Assembly (NCBI GenBank): GCA_030386875.1
Contig: CM059578.1
Coordinates: forward strand, 19,639,009-19,703,008
Origin: Morinoia aosen
Taxonomy: Eukaryota > Arthropoda > Malacostraca > Amphipoda > Talitridae
Direction of reading: 5' to 3'
Length of the DNA: 64,000 nt
Positions 22,930 to 36,250 of this stretch are shown one piece after another (the stretch's first letter is position 1; the number at the start of each line of letters is the position of its first letter). The notes beneath the pieces are model-generated. The model saw only the letters and a program-made list of their open reading frames with translations. It had not been told where the DNA came from and did not search any database. A program made the position numbers and the translations under genes.

Positions 22930-25145
22930 TTCTTGGACTGCCACAACAGCTGGTTTCTATGTGTCTATCATGTTAATCAGATCTTCCTTCGATGACGTCA
23001 TTCCCTGAAGATTCCATTATAGAAAAATTTCCCTTCCTTCTGCTCTCATCGCAATTTCCTCCTGCTACTTCCGTGTTTTCGTTGATCGTTGCTATCACCA
23101 GCCTGTCCTCTTCTTGGGATCTCCGTCCTCTCTAGAAGTGCCACGCGATTTTGGTTGTTTTATTCTTTTCCAGTAAACTGGAGTTTTTCAACTCTTCCTC
23201 ATACATGTCTCTATCTGCATCAGCACACCTCTCTGTTTTTTGCTTATACCTGGAATTTCTGTTATTTTCTTTTTTTCGGTATTCCTTTTCCCTCCCTAAG
23301 GCTGTCGTATCCAGATGAAGGACAATTGTGGTGGTGTATATTCTTCTAATGTTAGGACTTTCGCAGACCACTTCAGTCACATTGCGCACCACTTCCCATC
23401 AGCAACCTGCCATCCACTGCTTCTGCCCGCTACATTTACTCTAGGATCTTCTCGTCTTTGCTTATTGTCTTCTGTTTCGATTTCTTCTTCTACATAGCGA
23501 TATAGTTTTTTGTACTCAGTTTTTCTGTTGCATCTAAAGTGGTATCTTTCGTGACGGCCTTAGCATAGTTCATTGTAAATTCCGGATGTCGACGGTTGCA
23601 TAAAAATTTCCTATGCCCTTTAAAAACTTCTTTTCTACTCTGTATTAACAGGATTTCTTCCTCTACCTTCCTACTCTGGCAAGCCTTAGCTCCCGTCATA
23701 TATTCGACATCACAGTAACTGCATTTGGTTTCATCGGAGTCACTGTTGTTTATTTCGCGTCCTATCAACCAATATTTCAACCAAGTTTCTTCTTCGTGAG
23801 AATATTTAATCCCATGGCCACATTCTAAGACTTTTTCTAAAATAGTGAGCAGCATGTGAAGATAAAATCACAGGGCTTAAATGCGTGACTTGGTCGTCCA
23901 GAACACATCTTCACATCATTTGCTATAAATAGTGAAGTTATACCTTCTGAAATTTTAAATTTTCAACAAGAATAAGTAAAAAATTGCCTTAATTTTTCAT
24001 ATTTTGACCGCTTTTTGTGACGCTGGCGGCATGTTATCGGGTCGACCTGAAATATGAAATCTATCAAAGTGACATATTTAAACACACTTTTATTGCTCTA
24101 GAAAAAAGAAATTACCAAAATTTATAATTTCGGGAAATTTTATCAATAAAGACGTTTTTTGGCCATTTTTGAAATTTTGGCACCTCGGCGGCACGTGAAG
24201 ATATCGACTTGAAGGGCTAATATTTTACACATTATTTTTATGGAGATACGCAACTTTTCCGCACTATAGCGTTATTTGATTAAAAAAATTGAAAAAACGC
24301 TCCACCCATATGTACAGTCTTGCGTCCAGTGTCTGCTATTCCCTCGTTAATTTATTTGGCTCTTCATAGAGTTACTTTTTCCTCTTGTATCATTTCCAAC
24401 GTGCTCCACTCTTCGCCTTACTCATGCTTAAAATTAACATGCTCCTCATGTTCCTGTGGCGGTGCAGGGTGTACGTCGCCACGACGGTGAAATTTCCCTT
24501 GGACGGACTCGCAATCGTGATGTAGTGACAGACTCCAGCACATCTGCATATCACATCTCTTCGCAGTGGATCCGTACGTTTGGCAGTTACGGCACATCAT
24601 CGGTTTATTATTAAACGGGTACACTCCTGTACCTTGCCTTCAGGAATGTATTCGTTGTACGGCACATATTGTCGTCTAAATGTTTTAAGAAAAGCTTGCG
24701 TTTCGAGGTGCCGTGGTTTGATGAATGTTGCTCGGGTAACTTTTGCCACATTGTATCCCTTCTGGAGCGCAATCTTGAATTCCTCAATGTCATTGATGTC
24801 AGAGTCATTTATATATCTGACCAACTGAGAGGTTGAATCGGTCATATTTCTTCGTCCAGCACTCCAAGTCTCCAATCCTTGTGAGATCCACCATTTTCCC
24901 GGCCTGTCGCTTATTCCGCATGTCCACCACTATCATCTCCCTCTTTATGCTGGATAGTCTCTTCGGTTTCTCCCCAGTCAGTGTCACAATCTCTTCTACT
25001 ATTCGGAAAGGGTTGACATTTTTATTCTTTTTTGCTTCAAAAATTGCTGAGAAGTACTTCGGAAAGTACTTTCCTTCCGTCAGTTGTAAAAAACGTACAT
25101 TAATTTTTTCTACAAGGCTCCTCCGATTACGGGTGCTCTCCTAGG
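22930..25145 (-). pseudogene. LINE ORF1 (gag-like) remnant with internal insertion
   Basis: Minus strand. The N-terminal part (25145-24600) reads LTGEKPKRLSSIKREMIVVD and then FKIALQKGYNVAKVTRATFI, and leads into a zinc knuckle (MMCRNCQTYGSTAKRC) at 24600-24540. A second knuckle (KCSYCDVEYMTGAKAC) is at about 23730-23680, followed by EEEILLIQSRKEVF and NYAKAVTK, typical of Jockey/RTE-type ORF1. The two knuckles are normally about 20 residues apart, but here roughly 0.7 kb separates them, so a non-coding insertion is likely in 23.86-24.42 kb. Several frame breaks are present. No reverse transcriptase follows. Confidence 0.6.
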
Positions 25146-25290
25146 AGGTCCCTCTCCTGATGTCTCCATAGATTGTGTGGGATCCATGATTCAGCGTTTC
25201 ACAGAGGGCAGAGCTCGTTGTTGGGCAAGAGCCAAAAACGCCCAATGTTATTATCTATTTCTCAGCACTAATACAAAAATAAGGAAAAAT

Positions 25291-25755
25291 ACCCTGATAG
25301 CAAAGGCATCACCCACGTTGGTTCCCAATTGAAATTCCGAGCCTTTTACAGAGCGTTTTCAGGCAGTTATAAGCCAAGAGATAGTCGTTTTCAAGCAGTA
25401 AATTAGCCCTTTTCAGTGCAAATGTCAGTTATTTTAAGCCCTGTTAAACGGCTATTTCTGGGCATCGAAACGGCTAAGGCAACGGCCATTTTGGGCTTTT
25501 TTACTACTTGAACGAGGCTAGAGGTTGTCGAAAAATGCTTGAAAACGACTTTAAACGATCCGAGTGAGCCCGAAAGCAGCCATTGACTTGACCTATAAAA
25601 GGCCACTTGAATGAAGGGCCCTTTTCAAGCCCTAATAGGCCAAGTATAGGTAGGAGTCGGTTTGAAGTCGTGATTTTTGGCCCTTTTGTGCCGTTTTTGA
25701 CCTTTTACGACTAATTTACTACCTGAAAAGGGCGATAATTTTCATTTGGGTTCTA
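25291..25755. repeat. Repeat-like segment with recurrent AAGGGC/GCCCTTTT motif
   Basis: This stretch differs in composition from its surroundings. It repeats variants of GGCCCTTTT, CTTGAAAACG and GGCC many times in both orientations. It starts CCCTGATAGCAAAGG and ends near GGGTTCTAGCCAG, which might be weak inverted termini. It looks like a non-autonomous element with internal subrepeats; the family is unknown. Confidence 0.4.
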
Positions 25756-27110
25756 GCCAGAAGAACATGATGAATGGAAAAATTTATGAGAAAAACAATC
25801 AATTACGATGTAAATTGTACACTAACGCAGCTGGTTATACTGACGGTATCACTTTGAGAAGGTGTAGGTCGGCTAGGTACTGGCAAATTAATGAAGGTAC
25901 CATACAATCAATATCCTTGTCTGTTTTTAATTTTCTCCTCATCACATATATAATCAGTTCATTAGATACCGGTAAAACGTGTTAAAGGGAACAGTAAAAG
26001 TTTCTGAGTTGCAATTGATGGAAAAAGGTTAACAACGAAAAGTTAATCAGGAATATTTTAACGTTTTGAAATAAGCATGTTCTAGGTTTGCAACAAGAAG
26101 ATGCTACTAAATTAAGATAATTCTCGGAAATGTAATTATATTACAATTAGTTTTTACCACATGTTATCAAAGTTTTTTATGGAATTGTACGAGTTACAAT
26201 AACTGTTTGAATACTATATATTTTCCAGTGCGCTCGATTAGGTCATTTCTATATTAGAAGTTTTAAATCTCAGACAGTCATAGGAATGTATTTGCTAACG
26301 CAAAATGCAATATTTCCAGTGCGGTACGAATATTTTCTTGAATCAAACTAAATAAGTAATATTTCGAGGAAAATCGTGACAAGAAGCATTGTAGACAGAA
26401 ATTTCCAATTTAGTTTTCGCGACGCCGTAGGCCTGTGACAATGCTGTCGGTCAGCCTTTATCCAGGCACTGTCCTTGGTGAGACAAGTGAAGGGGCAATG
26501 ATCCCTTGTGTTTTTCATATTCAAACCCTTTTAATATATCTTTAATTGGTGACATTCTTACTATAATTTTTGTTTGGGTAGACGTATAAAAAAAAAAATT
26601 CGAAGTCTTTTAGGGCTCTCAGCTGAAATCGAGGTCTTATTCAACGAACATTAAACAATCAGTATGGCTCTCATATACAAATTTAATCCTTATTTTTTGA
26701 GTTAACCTCAAAAACTGAATAAGTTTAGTAGCTCATGAGACTGATAATATAGAAGTATAATATTCGTCTCATTTACAATTAAAACAATTTGAACGTTTTA
26801 TTTACCATAGGTGATACAGAAGTAGATGAGTGTTTAAGTATAGTACAATGATCAGATTTGAGGATAGCTACATGTGGGCCCGAATAAGTTCAGCGACTTC
26901 TAGGGCATCCTACCATCAACGTTATCCTATGGTATACAATAATGTTTAACCTAATTCACTTAACCTTGTTACGTATTAGACTGAACAATGAGATATTTAA
27001 CTTGATATTAGTTGCTTCATTCTACAAAATAGTTTATACGGAATAAGTGTTAACAGTATATTCTATTCAGTAACAGTATATTCTATGAACGATTTAACAG
27101 CAGACTGAAG
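25756..27110. other. No gene seen
   Basis: AT-rich sequence. No supported ORF, repeat or RNA gene. Confidence 0.6.
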
Positions 27111-28731
27111 ATCAGCGATATTATTCATGGCAAATTACATTATCAGGACCAGTCATGTAGCAGGCAAGATTTGACTTTGTAATCTTAGACGACTAGTATT
27201 CTGATAGGAAATAAGATTTAAGATTTTTTTTAATACTTTGTAAAAATTACTTTCACGGATCTCCAAAGGAATTGAGTTCCAAGTTTTGGTTCCAACGAAG
27301 AGGATACTGTGTTGCGACCGTGCCTTTGAATAATGAGGAAGCATTAATTTGCTGCTATTTCGGGTTAAATGGTCGTGACGACCAGTTTGTACTGTTAATA
27401 ATTGTTTTAGGTCATTGTCGTCATTCATGGTCAATGTTTTATAAATGAAATTACATATGGAGAGTTTATAGGGATCCGTAAGTTTGATTTGTAAAATTTT
27501 TAATAAATCATTTGAGAGAGCATTGTTATCTAGATTCTTTACCGCTCTGATGACTCTTTTCTGCAGAGTAAAAAGTATATTGGTTTTGTTTTTATCAGTT
27601 CCGTGCCATGCTTCTATTCCGTATTGCAATTATGGTGAAATGAGCTTTCAATAGAGCTTTTGAAAAGCTGTTTCAGGTTGGAAATTTCTAACTTTATTTA
27701 GGATTCCGATGGATTTTGATAACTTAGTCCTAATATGAGCGACGTGCTCTTTGAAGGTCAGATGTTTGTCTATTATGATACCCAGGAACTTACTTACATG
27801 AGTTAGTTTCTTCTATTTTACCTTCGCCAATTTTAATGCGTGGGAGAGATTGGTTTTTCCTGTATGAGAATGTGACATATTGTTTTATCGATATTAAGGC
27901 TTATTTTATTAGCTTTAAGCCACAATGAAAGCTTATGGAGTTCATTATATATGCTCTCCGCAATCAGAGCGGGATTTTAGTTCGAAAGGACCGCAGAAAG
28001 TGTGCTGTCATGGGCAAAAAGTACGAATTTGAAAAATGATGTAGAGTTAATAATATCATTAATAAAAATAAGAAATAGGAGAGGCCCAAGGGCAGATCCT
28101 TGTGGAATTCCATGGCTAATTGTCTGTGGGTCCGATTTCGCATCGTCAATGATAACGTATTGCTTCCGATTTTTTTAGGTATGATTTGAACCAATCTTGG
28201 GCAACTCCTCGAATGCCTTGACAGTGTAGTTTCATGAGTTATATGTTATGGTCCACACAATCCAATGCTTTTCATAAGTCAAGAAATACAGAGAAGACCA
28301 GCTCTCCTTAATTTTTATTAAAATAAAATTATTGTAAATGATTTAATACAGCCTGTGTTGTTGATTATTTTAGAGCGAAAGCCGTATTGTTTATCATTGA
28401 GAAATAATTTTTGTGAAAAACAAGAGTACACTTTTTTATACACAATTTTCTCGAATGCTTTGCTAATAATTGGTAGCACGGAGATAGGTCAATAATTGTT
28501 TACACAGGTTTTTTCACCATTTTTGAAAATAGTGGTTACTCTAGCAGCTTTGAGGGAGTTCGGGAAAGTGTCTGAGAAGAGAGACTGGTTAATAATATTG
28601 GATATGAGCGGTGCTACAATATCAGCAATAACTTTAGGTGCTTTAGTCGAAAACGTTTGTAACCCACTCTGTAACCACTGTAACCCACATATAATTTTAC
28701 AAATTCGATAAACGAAAAACAATTACAAGAA
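27110..28731 (-). mobile_element. CR1/Jockey-like LINE, reverse transcriptase to 3' end, broken
   Basis: Minus strand. RT block 1-2 at 28722-28440 (FPNSLKAARVTTIFKNGEK, then PISVLPIISKAFEKIVYKKV). A block at 28125-27980 reads HGIPQGSALGPLLFLIFIND and then VLFAHDST, in which the catalytic FADD has become FAHD. The C-terminal domain is open over 27629-27153 (QYGIEAWHGTDKNKTNILF, KLSICNFIYKTL, TKTWNSIPLEIRES). It is 5'-truncated near 28731, with multiple frameshifts in the middle. It belongs to the group of LINEs whose RT is followed by a long cysteine-poor C-terminal region. Confidence 0.8.
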
Positions 28732-29863
28732 CTGTCATGAACAATCATGACTAAGTCTCATATCTATGAGCACTTGCTTGTGGTGAAAACGATAGAAAAA
28801 TTGATCCATTTTCTTTTACGGATAATTTTAAATTCTGTTTCCTAACTTTGCAAGTAACTTCAGGACAGCGTCCTCTTGCGGACCTTTTTTATTATTATTG
28901 AACCTAGAGCAATGAAATTTGGTATACTGATAGGAAGTGTAATTTATTGTATCAAGAAGATCATTGGTTGATAAGCGTCTTATTTATCATATGTGGGTGA
29001 TCGCACAACAAATATATTTCTATATATATATTTTATACATGTTGTACAATAATCAAGTGATATGAAGTATTACGTTGTGACACATTCACCTATCTACGTA
29101 CGCATAGCGTGCACAAGTACACATTACACAAGTATGCATGTGCGCAAATATCAGCGTAGACTAATCAGTATAAACTAGCATTCCAATCGAGGGAATCGGA
29201 GAAAATATCTTTCATTATGGCTTGAATTTTATAAAATTTCCGTGTAAAAACATTAGCACAAAACAGTCTACCTTAGTCAGAAACATGAAAACGATTGTTC
29301 TACAACGGTTCCCTAGTACAGAATATTTCCAGAAGTACGCAAGGCTTTAGGTGCGGTTGTTATAATATACTCCAGAGCGTACGAGATGATATGATAATTT
29401 TCACTACACGAGCCTACCAAGAGCATTTTTGGACGTGAAGAAGAAAGAAACATGAATGTTCTATAAGGGTGTCATATTAGGAAAAAATCTCATTATTTTG
29501 AAATATGGCGCAAAGTGTTTGCAATTGATACACATACATAGGTACCTCATTTCCTCATTTTACCTGTACAAGACGTTTAAGCTTTGGATTGCCTTACAAT
29601 AATAAAATAAAATGATGTGTTGGGTAATGTTAGAAGTTGGGAGTGAGAAAAAATTCTGTTATTGATAGTTTATATACCAGTTGCATGCATACTTTCAAAT
29701 CCCAGCGTATAGGCGATCAAATCATATTACATACGCGTACTTCGAGACTGTTGTGTGATGTCTTGAATAATAAAGAAAATGAGCAGGGGAGATATTAAGC
29801 AATAGAAATACCAGACAAAATGAGATTCGTCAATACGTGTTCAGTATGTTCTGTAACTAAGAA
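28732..29863. other. No gene seen
   Basis: AT-rich, with TATA runs near 29010-29040. No supported ORF or repeat. Confidence 0.6.
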
Positions 29864-30595
29864 TTATCGTTGAGACAAAAGATGACGAATTATTTTGGAT
29901 TTCAATTCTCTCGGTCTTTGAGGGATTTTAATACTCAGGGGAAGTTTGTTCCACAGTAAGGCGCCTGATATTGACAGAGCCTTCTGCCCTATGTGAGATG
30001 AACGATAGTTGACTAAGACATTATTGTTTCTGTTTGGCTTTTGGTTGGTTACAATAGGTGGATGGAAACACACTATCTCAGCATTGTTCTGAGGAAGATA
30101 CAACGAGGAGAATACGTATTGGGCCCTCTGCATGAGAAGCCTTTCATGAATAGGAATCCAGCCGAGTTTATTAAGGAGAGGGGTTACGTGACCGCTTCTT
30201 TTGAAATTGCCGTTGCATACCACCTTGGCTGCGAAGTTTACGCATTTTTGTAAATCCCTTCGAAGGTATTGAGGTAAGTCTCCCCATACTAGGCTGCAGT
30301 AGTCTGTGCGCGATAACACAAGGGATTGAATGGCTAATAATCTGGATTTTTCGTCTAGCATACCTTTTATACGATGAAAAAACATTAATGTTCCGTACAT
30401 TTTGTTGCAAGTAGTCTCAACGTGAGATTTGAAGGACAAATTTCTATCGAACCAGATACCTAGATTTTTAACTTTTTCTGATGCATTAATTTTATCATTT
30501 CCAACTGCGAGAGTAAGATCTGAAGTTTTTTATTACCATCATTGGATCCGAAAGTAATGTATTGTGTTTTATTAGCATTTAAGGGCACCATTTCA

Positions 30596-31890
30596 ACTGA
30601 TCGGCCCCCAAATGGATTTTCAACCGTAGATTTTTTCTATTGGACACACGACTGTGAAAATTTGCAGACTACTAGATCTTTAGATTCCTAAAAACTTTTA
30701 GAATAAGTTTTTTTGCATTAGGGCATAGAAAATTAGTTATTCATGATAATTAAAAAATATATATGTATATAACATTCGTTTCAAAATCTCCGAAATTTAC
30801 AAAGCTAGAGCAATGCGGTTTGTTGCATTTGAAAGTAGAATTCATGCTTCAAAATATTTATGTGTCTTTATTTTAATTTGAATTCATTCCAAATTTATAA
30901 TTCTTTTTGAAAAAGTAAAATAAAAGTTCTACTTTTAGGGTAAAAAGTCTACGGACAAAGTTTCACGTAAATGCTTTTGAAAATCAACGCCAATTAAATT
31001 TTAGCGCACACCTTTCACTTTCAAATGAAACAAACCGCATTGCTCTTGCTTTGTAAATTTCGGAGATTTTGAAACGAATGTCTTGATAAATGATTTTGTT
31101 CAGTATAACCGATTGAAGTGATAAGTCTACGGAAAAAATTTAACAAAAAATTTTTCGGAAACAAAACCCCTAGTCATTTTAGAAAACACATTATAATTTC
31201 AAATGCAACAAACTGCAGAAATGTACCTATATAATTGGCGGAGAAAATGCGTGTCAAGTGCTGAAAACTTACGTATCATGCCACATCCCCCGAGCCCGTC
31301 GAATAGTGGGATGCAGTAAGTCAATGTAATTCTTTCTGCAGGCATCACATCCCCGCTCGTGATTAGCACATGAGAGAAACGTTTTACCAATCTCATACAT
31401 TGAATGAACAAAATGTGTTTATTATAAACAAATTTTACGAGTAAATTGTTTTTATCAAAAGTAGTGAATTGCTTTATTCAAAATTTCAGTTAGTGCTTAT
31501 CACGGGATACTAACCACTCAAAGGTGGGGGTATTACCAGGCGCCACCTGGCTCTTTGTTGTGTGAAGCTCGAGCTACACATTTCTGGGACCTTGTTCGAG
31601 GCTAGAATACTACTGCCAACTACTATTTCTACTGCATACAAATTTCAACAAAATTTGCGTTGGAAAAACATCCATTTTTTTCCAGAAATAGGCTAAAAAT
31701 ATTTCATGGACTTCTTTTATATACTTTTACCTAGATAAATAACGTATTTCTCATTAAAATAAACACATGAAAACCCTAATTAGTTACTTTACTAGCCAAT
31801 CAACGCTTAGAAATGCTACCCCAAAACTGCTACACGCCCCTCCCTTGACCGAAAATCTGAAATCGGTGGAAATGGTCTCCTCAATTTGAG
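30596..31890. mobile_element. Insertion in LINE, flanked by 9-bp ACCATTTCA repeats
   Basis: ACCATTTCA occurs at 30587-30595 and at 31891-31899, exactly where the LINE reading stops and resumes. It is a plausible 9-bp target duplication, as in Mutator-like elements. I see no convincing terminal inverted repeats. At the right edge GAAATGGTCTC and GAGACCATTTC form a hairpin, which could also explain the apparent duplication. The inside contains a foldback unit (30768-31082) and no gene. Confidence 0.5.
30768..31082. repeat. Foldback unit with about 65-bp inverted arms
   Basis: The arm ACATTCGTTTCAAAATCTCC..., continuing through GAAATTTACAAAGC and AGCAATGCGGTTTGTTGCAT, at about 30769-30833 is repeated inverted at 31018-31081. 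A diverged third arm (TTTCAAATGCAACAAACTGC) follows at 31197. The loop has no ORF. Typical of a MITE or foldback element. Confidence 0.8.
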
Positions 31891-32560
31891 ACCATTTCAG
31901 TCGTACCATGATTTCAGGCTAGTCAGTACAGTATCGGCTTTAATTTGCGTCTGTGGTATTTTCGATACCGAACTTGTTATTTCAATTTGAACATCATCTG
32001 CATACATTGAGATTCGTGTGTTAGAAGGCATTGGAGGGAAATCATTAACGAAAATAGAAAACAGTAACGGGTCATGAATGGATCCTTGGGGAACACCAAA
32101 ATTGTTTTGAATGAATGGGGACAATTTGTCTTCTATGCGGACTGCATGAGATCGATTTAACAAGTAACTTTCAAACCATTGCGTGTCTATTCCCAAGTTC
32201 AGTATTTTACGTAGAAGTCTATCATGTTCGACGCTATCAAACGCTTCAGAGAGATCGAGTAGCAGCAAGAGTGTCACATTCTTCTGATCGATGTCACTGT
32301 ATATTTTTTCAGAGATATTGAGCAAAGCTTCTTAAGAGCTAGTGTTTCTTCTATAGGCGTATTGATTTCGGTGGAGTAGATTTGACTCGTCCAGGTGAAA
32401 TGGCAGTTGATTTGTCGCCACTTTCTCCAATATTTTGGACATTACAGGTAAAAGACTGATGGCCTGTAGTTTGCTGCTGTATTTAGGTCACCACTTTTAT
32501 GCAACGGTCTAATAATGGAATGAAGTTTCAATGGACGTTTCACCTGGACCGGTACACACC

Positions 32561-33419
32561 TCACTGAAAACTTGAGCCCCTACTTTTTAAAGAATTGTAA
32601 TGAAATCCGTGGCTGTTGCCAAAGAGAGCCACGGAAACATAAACAATCTCAATTTTTCTTCGTTATTATTTGTGGGGTTAGATAGAACCCTTGAAATCAT
32701 TATACAGTAATAAATAGACATAGAAGATGACATATCAACGTCGCGCCGTGAAGAAACTGCAGAGGTGGGGTGTAACATGAAATACTACCTCCCCCCTCTC
32801 CCCATACTTCAAATCCCCATAGCGTGCGAACGAGCGAACGTACGAACCTCGTTTTTTCACAGGATGTACCTGACCTTTCACCTCCGATAGCTGCTAAAAT
32901 CTATTTTCCCAAACATTTCCCATTTTCTAGGGGGGCGCTCTCCCTCATGTGCAAAATTACGTAACGGAATTAAAAATTAGATGTAAAATAAAATAATCGA
33001 TCAATCTTTTTATCGTTTTCACCTAAAGCATGTGCTCAAAACGGTATGGGACTTAGTCTCAATTTTCAAGGTTATGAACACAGCATAGGAGAATATACAA
33101 ACACTTTAATTATATACAAGTCTTTCAAATTGAGGTATAAAAGCGTAATAATGATAGCAATCTCGAACGTTCCAAGTTCCTAATACGTAAAAAGTAGGAT
33201 AAAGAAGAAAAAGTTTGTTCACATAATTGTAGTATTCATTACAATGACAAAAGGTTAAAGCAGATACAGATGTGGGATCTGACATTGTAAAATTTCGGAC
33301 TTGAAATTCCACCGTTTAACAGATAATTGCATCCGGAAATCCTTCTAGAAGTGTTGTGCGCTGCAAATTGAAACTGCATTACAAGTACATCACTGTACGT
33401 ATATTACACTTTCTGCATG
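32561..33419. other. No gene seen
   Basis: No supported ORF. GCGAACGAGCGAACGTACGAAC (near 32825) is a short imperfect repeat. Confidence 0.5.
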
Positions 33420-33700
33420 AAGGAAAGGATGTTTATTCCAAATATCCAATCAAGCCTGATACATATCATCTTGTGCATTAAGGTTTCAGATCTCTTATAA
33501 CTAACATCACGATGCAATGACAGTAACCCCCGGTCAACCCAGTACCCATTTCCGACACCTGGGGAGGGTGATGATTTATGGCTGAGTTCTCCCTTTTCCC
33601 AACGGGATGAAACACCGGGTGGTGATGCCAGGATTCGAATAACCAACCCTTCCCGTGAAATGCACGCTTGTAACCTCTCGACCATGGTGACCACCAACAG
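33420..33700 (-). mobile_element. tRNA-derived SINE, copy 2
   Basis: On the minus strand the head reads GGTCACCATGGTCGAGAGGT (A-box region) and later TTCGAATCCTGGCATCACC (B-box region), close to a tRNA-Leu/Ser-like gene. The body shares CCCAGGTGTCGGAAATGGGT-like sequence with copy 1 at 19218-19508, and the tail ends TTTGGAATAAACATCC. Confidence 0.75.
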
Positions 33701-34129
33701 ATCAGAAAAGTAAAACTTAAATGATAACCGGATTGTTACATTGATTGTCCTGTTCCAAGGATCGTATCACTCAAGGAAACATCTTAGTACCAAACAAAAA
33801 TAAATCATTTTCTCCAAAAATTATTTTGAGTCGTTGGCTTCATATGCAAAGATTCATATGTCATGATCTCGTAACGTAGCTACAAAGAATTATGCTCAAG
33901 TAATTGATAGCTAGCGCAACCGTGCATATCAATTGGTCAGAGAAAATTGGTGCATGGATGTGCCACACGCCTTTTTGTGGCCTCACCGTGGCCTTAGTTA
34001 TTCTTCACCATCCTTTTACTGTACTTCAAATCAACAAGAGCACATTGAGGTTAATCATCAGTCATCATTTCACAATCTTTTCTATTCATGGCTGATTTTA
34101 CTGTGAAAATTTACAGTGACTGACATTAT
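33701..34129. other. No gene seen
   Basis: No supported feature between the SINE and the TIR element. Confidence 0.5.
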
Positions 34130-35178
34130 CCCAGGTAGCAAGAAATTATTAGGCCAATATTGGGTTGATAATTGTTTATTTACCTGATATTGGAATCTTG
34201 GATTACAATATTAGGCTAATAACAAGACAATATCGAAAAAATATATATTTATTTATGATATCAACTTTTAATGGGACAATGTAGTAAATAGTTTTATTTC
34301 CAATTTCAAACTAACAGTGTATATATAAATGTACGAAATTCATATAAGTGGAAACTATCTCATAATAATTAAAAATCTCGCAATTTAATGAAATTTGTTA
34401 AAATATAAATGATTATTGCCCAGATATTGGGTTGATATTGTACGCCAATAAAACGGAATAATTTGTTTAAGGAAACACCTCAACATCAAGTCAATAGTGA
34501 CACAGTAATTAGCTGATACTGGGTTAAAAATAAGTTATTCTTGGGACAATATATTCTACCAATATCCACTTGATGTGAGAAAATAAGTATTGGGCCTGTA
34601 GTACCCAACCTTAGTTACCCCTCAAGCTCAATTCTAGTCCATTTGTGTTCAGTAATACTAATACGTGTAAGTTTAAAATTATCAAAGAGTAAAGTGCTAG
34701 GATAAAAATAGTGTCTGCCCTATAGAAACTTCAGGATAAGTTCGAGTTTATAACTAAGGTCGCTACTTCACTCGCCGCAAGTGATACTCTGTTGCTAAAG
34801 CAGCAACAACTCCAAGCCTTACATGCCAATATTTTTCTAAGGAACACTTCAATATGAAGTCGATAGTGAAACAATAATTAGCAATGGGATAGTGAAATTA
34901 TCATTATCGGGGCCACATGTTTTACAAATATCAACCTATCAGGAATTGAGTATTAAGCCAATGTTATTGAAGGGAACACTTCATTATCAAGTCAATATTG
35001 ACACAATATCTATTCGATATTGGGTTGAGGACAATATTGTTATTGGGCCAATATATTTTTCTAATATCAACCGAATTCTCCAAAATAAGGTATTGCCCCA
35101 ATGTTTATTTTGAATATCCATTCAATATTGAGACTGTATATCGGCTCAATATTAGGTCAATAAATTTTGCTACCTGGG
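34130..35178. mobile_element. TIR element with internal CAATATTGGG subrepeats
   Basis: CCCAGGTAGCA at 34130 is matched by TGCTACCTGGG ending at 35178, with similarity continuing inward (AATTTATTGACC / AATTATTAGGCC). The whole interior carries many degenerate copies of GGCCAATATTGGGTTGATA and its reverse complement, spaced 30-70 bp. No coding region. Superfamily not determined because I could not fix the target duplication. Confidence 0.65.
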
Positions 35179-36250
35179 TACAATGAGAGGCTACAAGGTA
35201 AAAATAATATGAGGCATGTTCTACAAAGAAATGAAAATACATAACTAAACTAGAGCAAATAATTCCTAATTTCTACACTCTAATGAAATTTAATATAATT
35301 TATTCTAGCATACTCAAAGTCAAAATTCAAGGTAAATGAAATGACATGAATGAACCTACTCGTAATTTGTCACAAAAATGTGGAAGCTAATAATTCCGGC
35401 AATATGTTTCTTAATTTGTAGTCATAATTAGGAACTGCGGCAACAAATGGTATGACGTTCCTTATAATGAACCAAATTCAAATGTATTTGTTAGCGAGAA
35501 AAATCAGTCGGTTAAAAGGTAAATCTGTGAAAAATTGAAGTCAAATTCGGTAATGGGCCTTTTAGGGTTTGAAGGCTGAATACAGCACCTCGTTTGGGTT
35601 TAAAAATTTAATTTAGAGTCGTAGATGGAGTTTGCAGAAATTTGCTAGAATAAAATGCCTTTCGTGAGCTACAAAATATTTCATTTGAGAATCAAGTTTT
35701 TGTAAACTAAATCACCCCTTGCAGTGATTCAGAAATTGTAATAAACTGTTTAAATGATAATTGATAATGAAATGAAGAAGGGTAAAATCACCACTCACCA
35801 CAACTCAAAACTTGTTATGAATTATCGATAGCATAATTCACAATAAAGCTGAAGAGTTATCCTACTCGAAGAACTGACCAGCTCATGGGAAAAATGTAAA
35901 AAATATTCAGTCAGAATTTTTCGGATAGAAATTCTGGGAATTTAGAAAATTATGGATTAAATTACAGGGCGAATGAACAAATATCACAATGCTCGATATC
36001 GTGACAAACAGAGCTCTTGACGTAAAAGATGTGAGAGCCGAGATCTGAAACAAGGGATCACGCGCAATGTTTTTAAATATTGTCTTGTTTTAGTCTATTT
36101 ATTTTTATTTCAAGTAAAACTTCTTTGCTCTTTAATATTTGCCACCTAAAATAGAATACGTTTCTCATTTTAAACATTGATTATATTAAAATTAGAAATC
36201 AAGGCAAAGTTTATCATCTATGTAAATATTCACATTCAGGTAGAATTTTT
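35179..36250. other. No gene seen
   Basis: AT-rich, no supported feature. Confidence 0.6.

Larger units (their letters stand above)
29864..32560 (-). mobile_element. CR1/Jockey-like LINE interrupted by a 1.3-kb insertion
   Basis: Minus strand. RT is at 32560-31900, including LLLLLDLSEAFDSVEHDRLL, GVPQGSIHDPLLFSIFVND and MYADDVQ with the catalytic YADD present. The coding sequence then breaks off at SLKSWYD (31897) and resumes at about 30585 with NANKTQYITFGSNDG. It ends with a 191-residue open C-terminal region (30439-29864: LLAIQSLVLSRTDYCSLVWG, ALLWNKLPLSIK). It belongs to a different family from the LINE at 27-28.7 kb, judging by the sequence. There are a few other frame breaks, for example near 32335. 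Confidence 0.8.
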
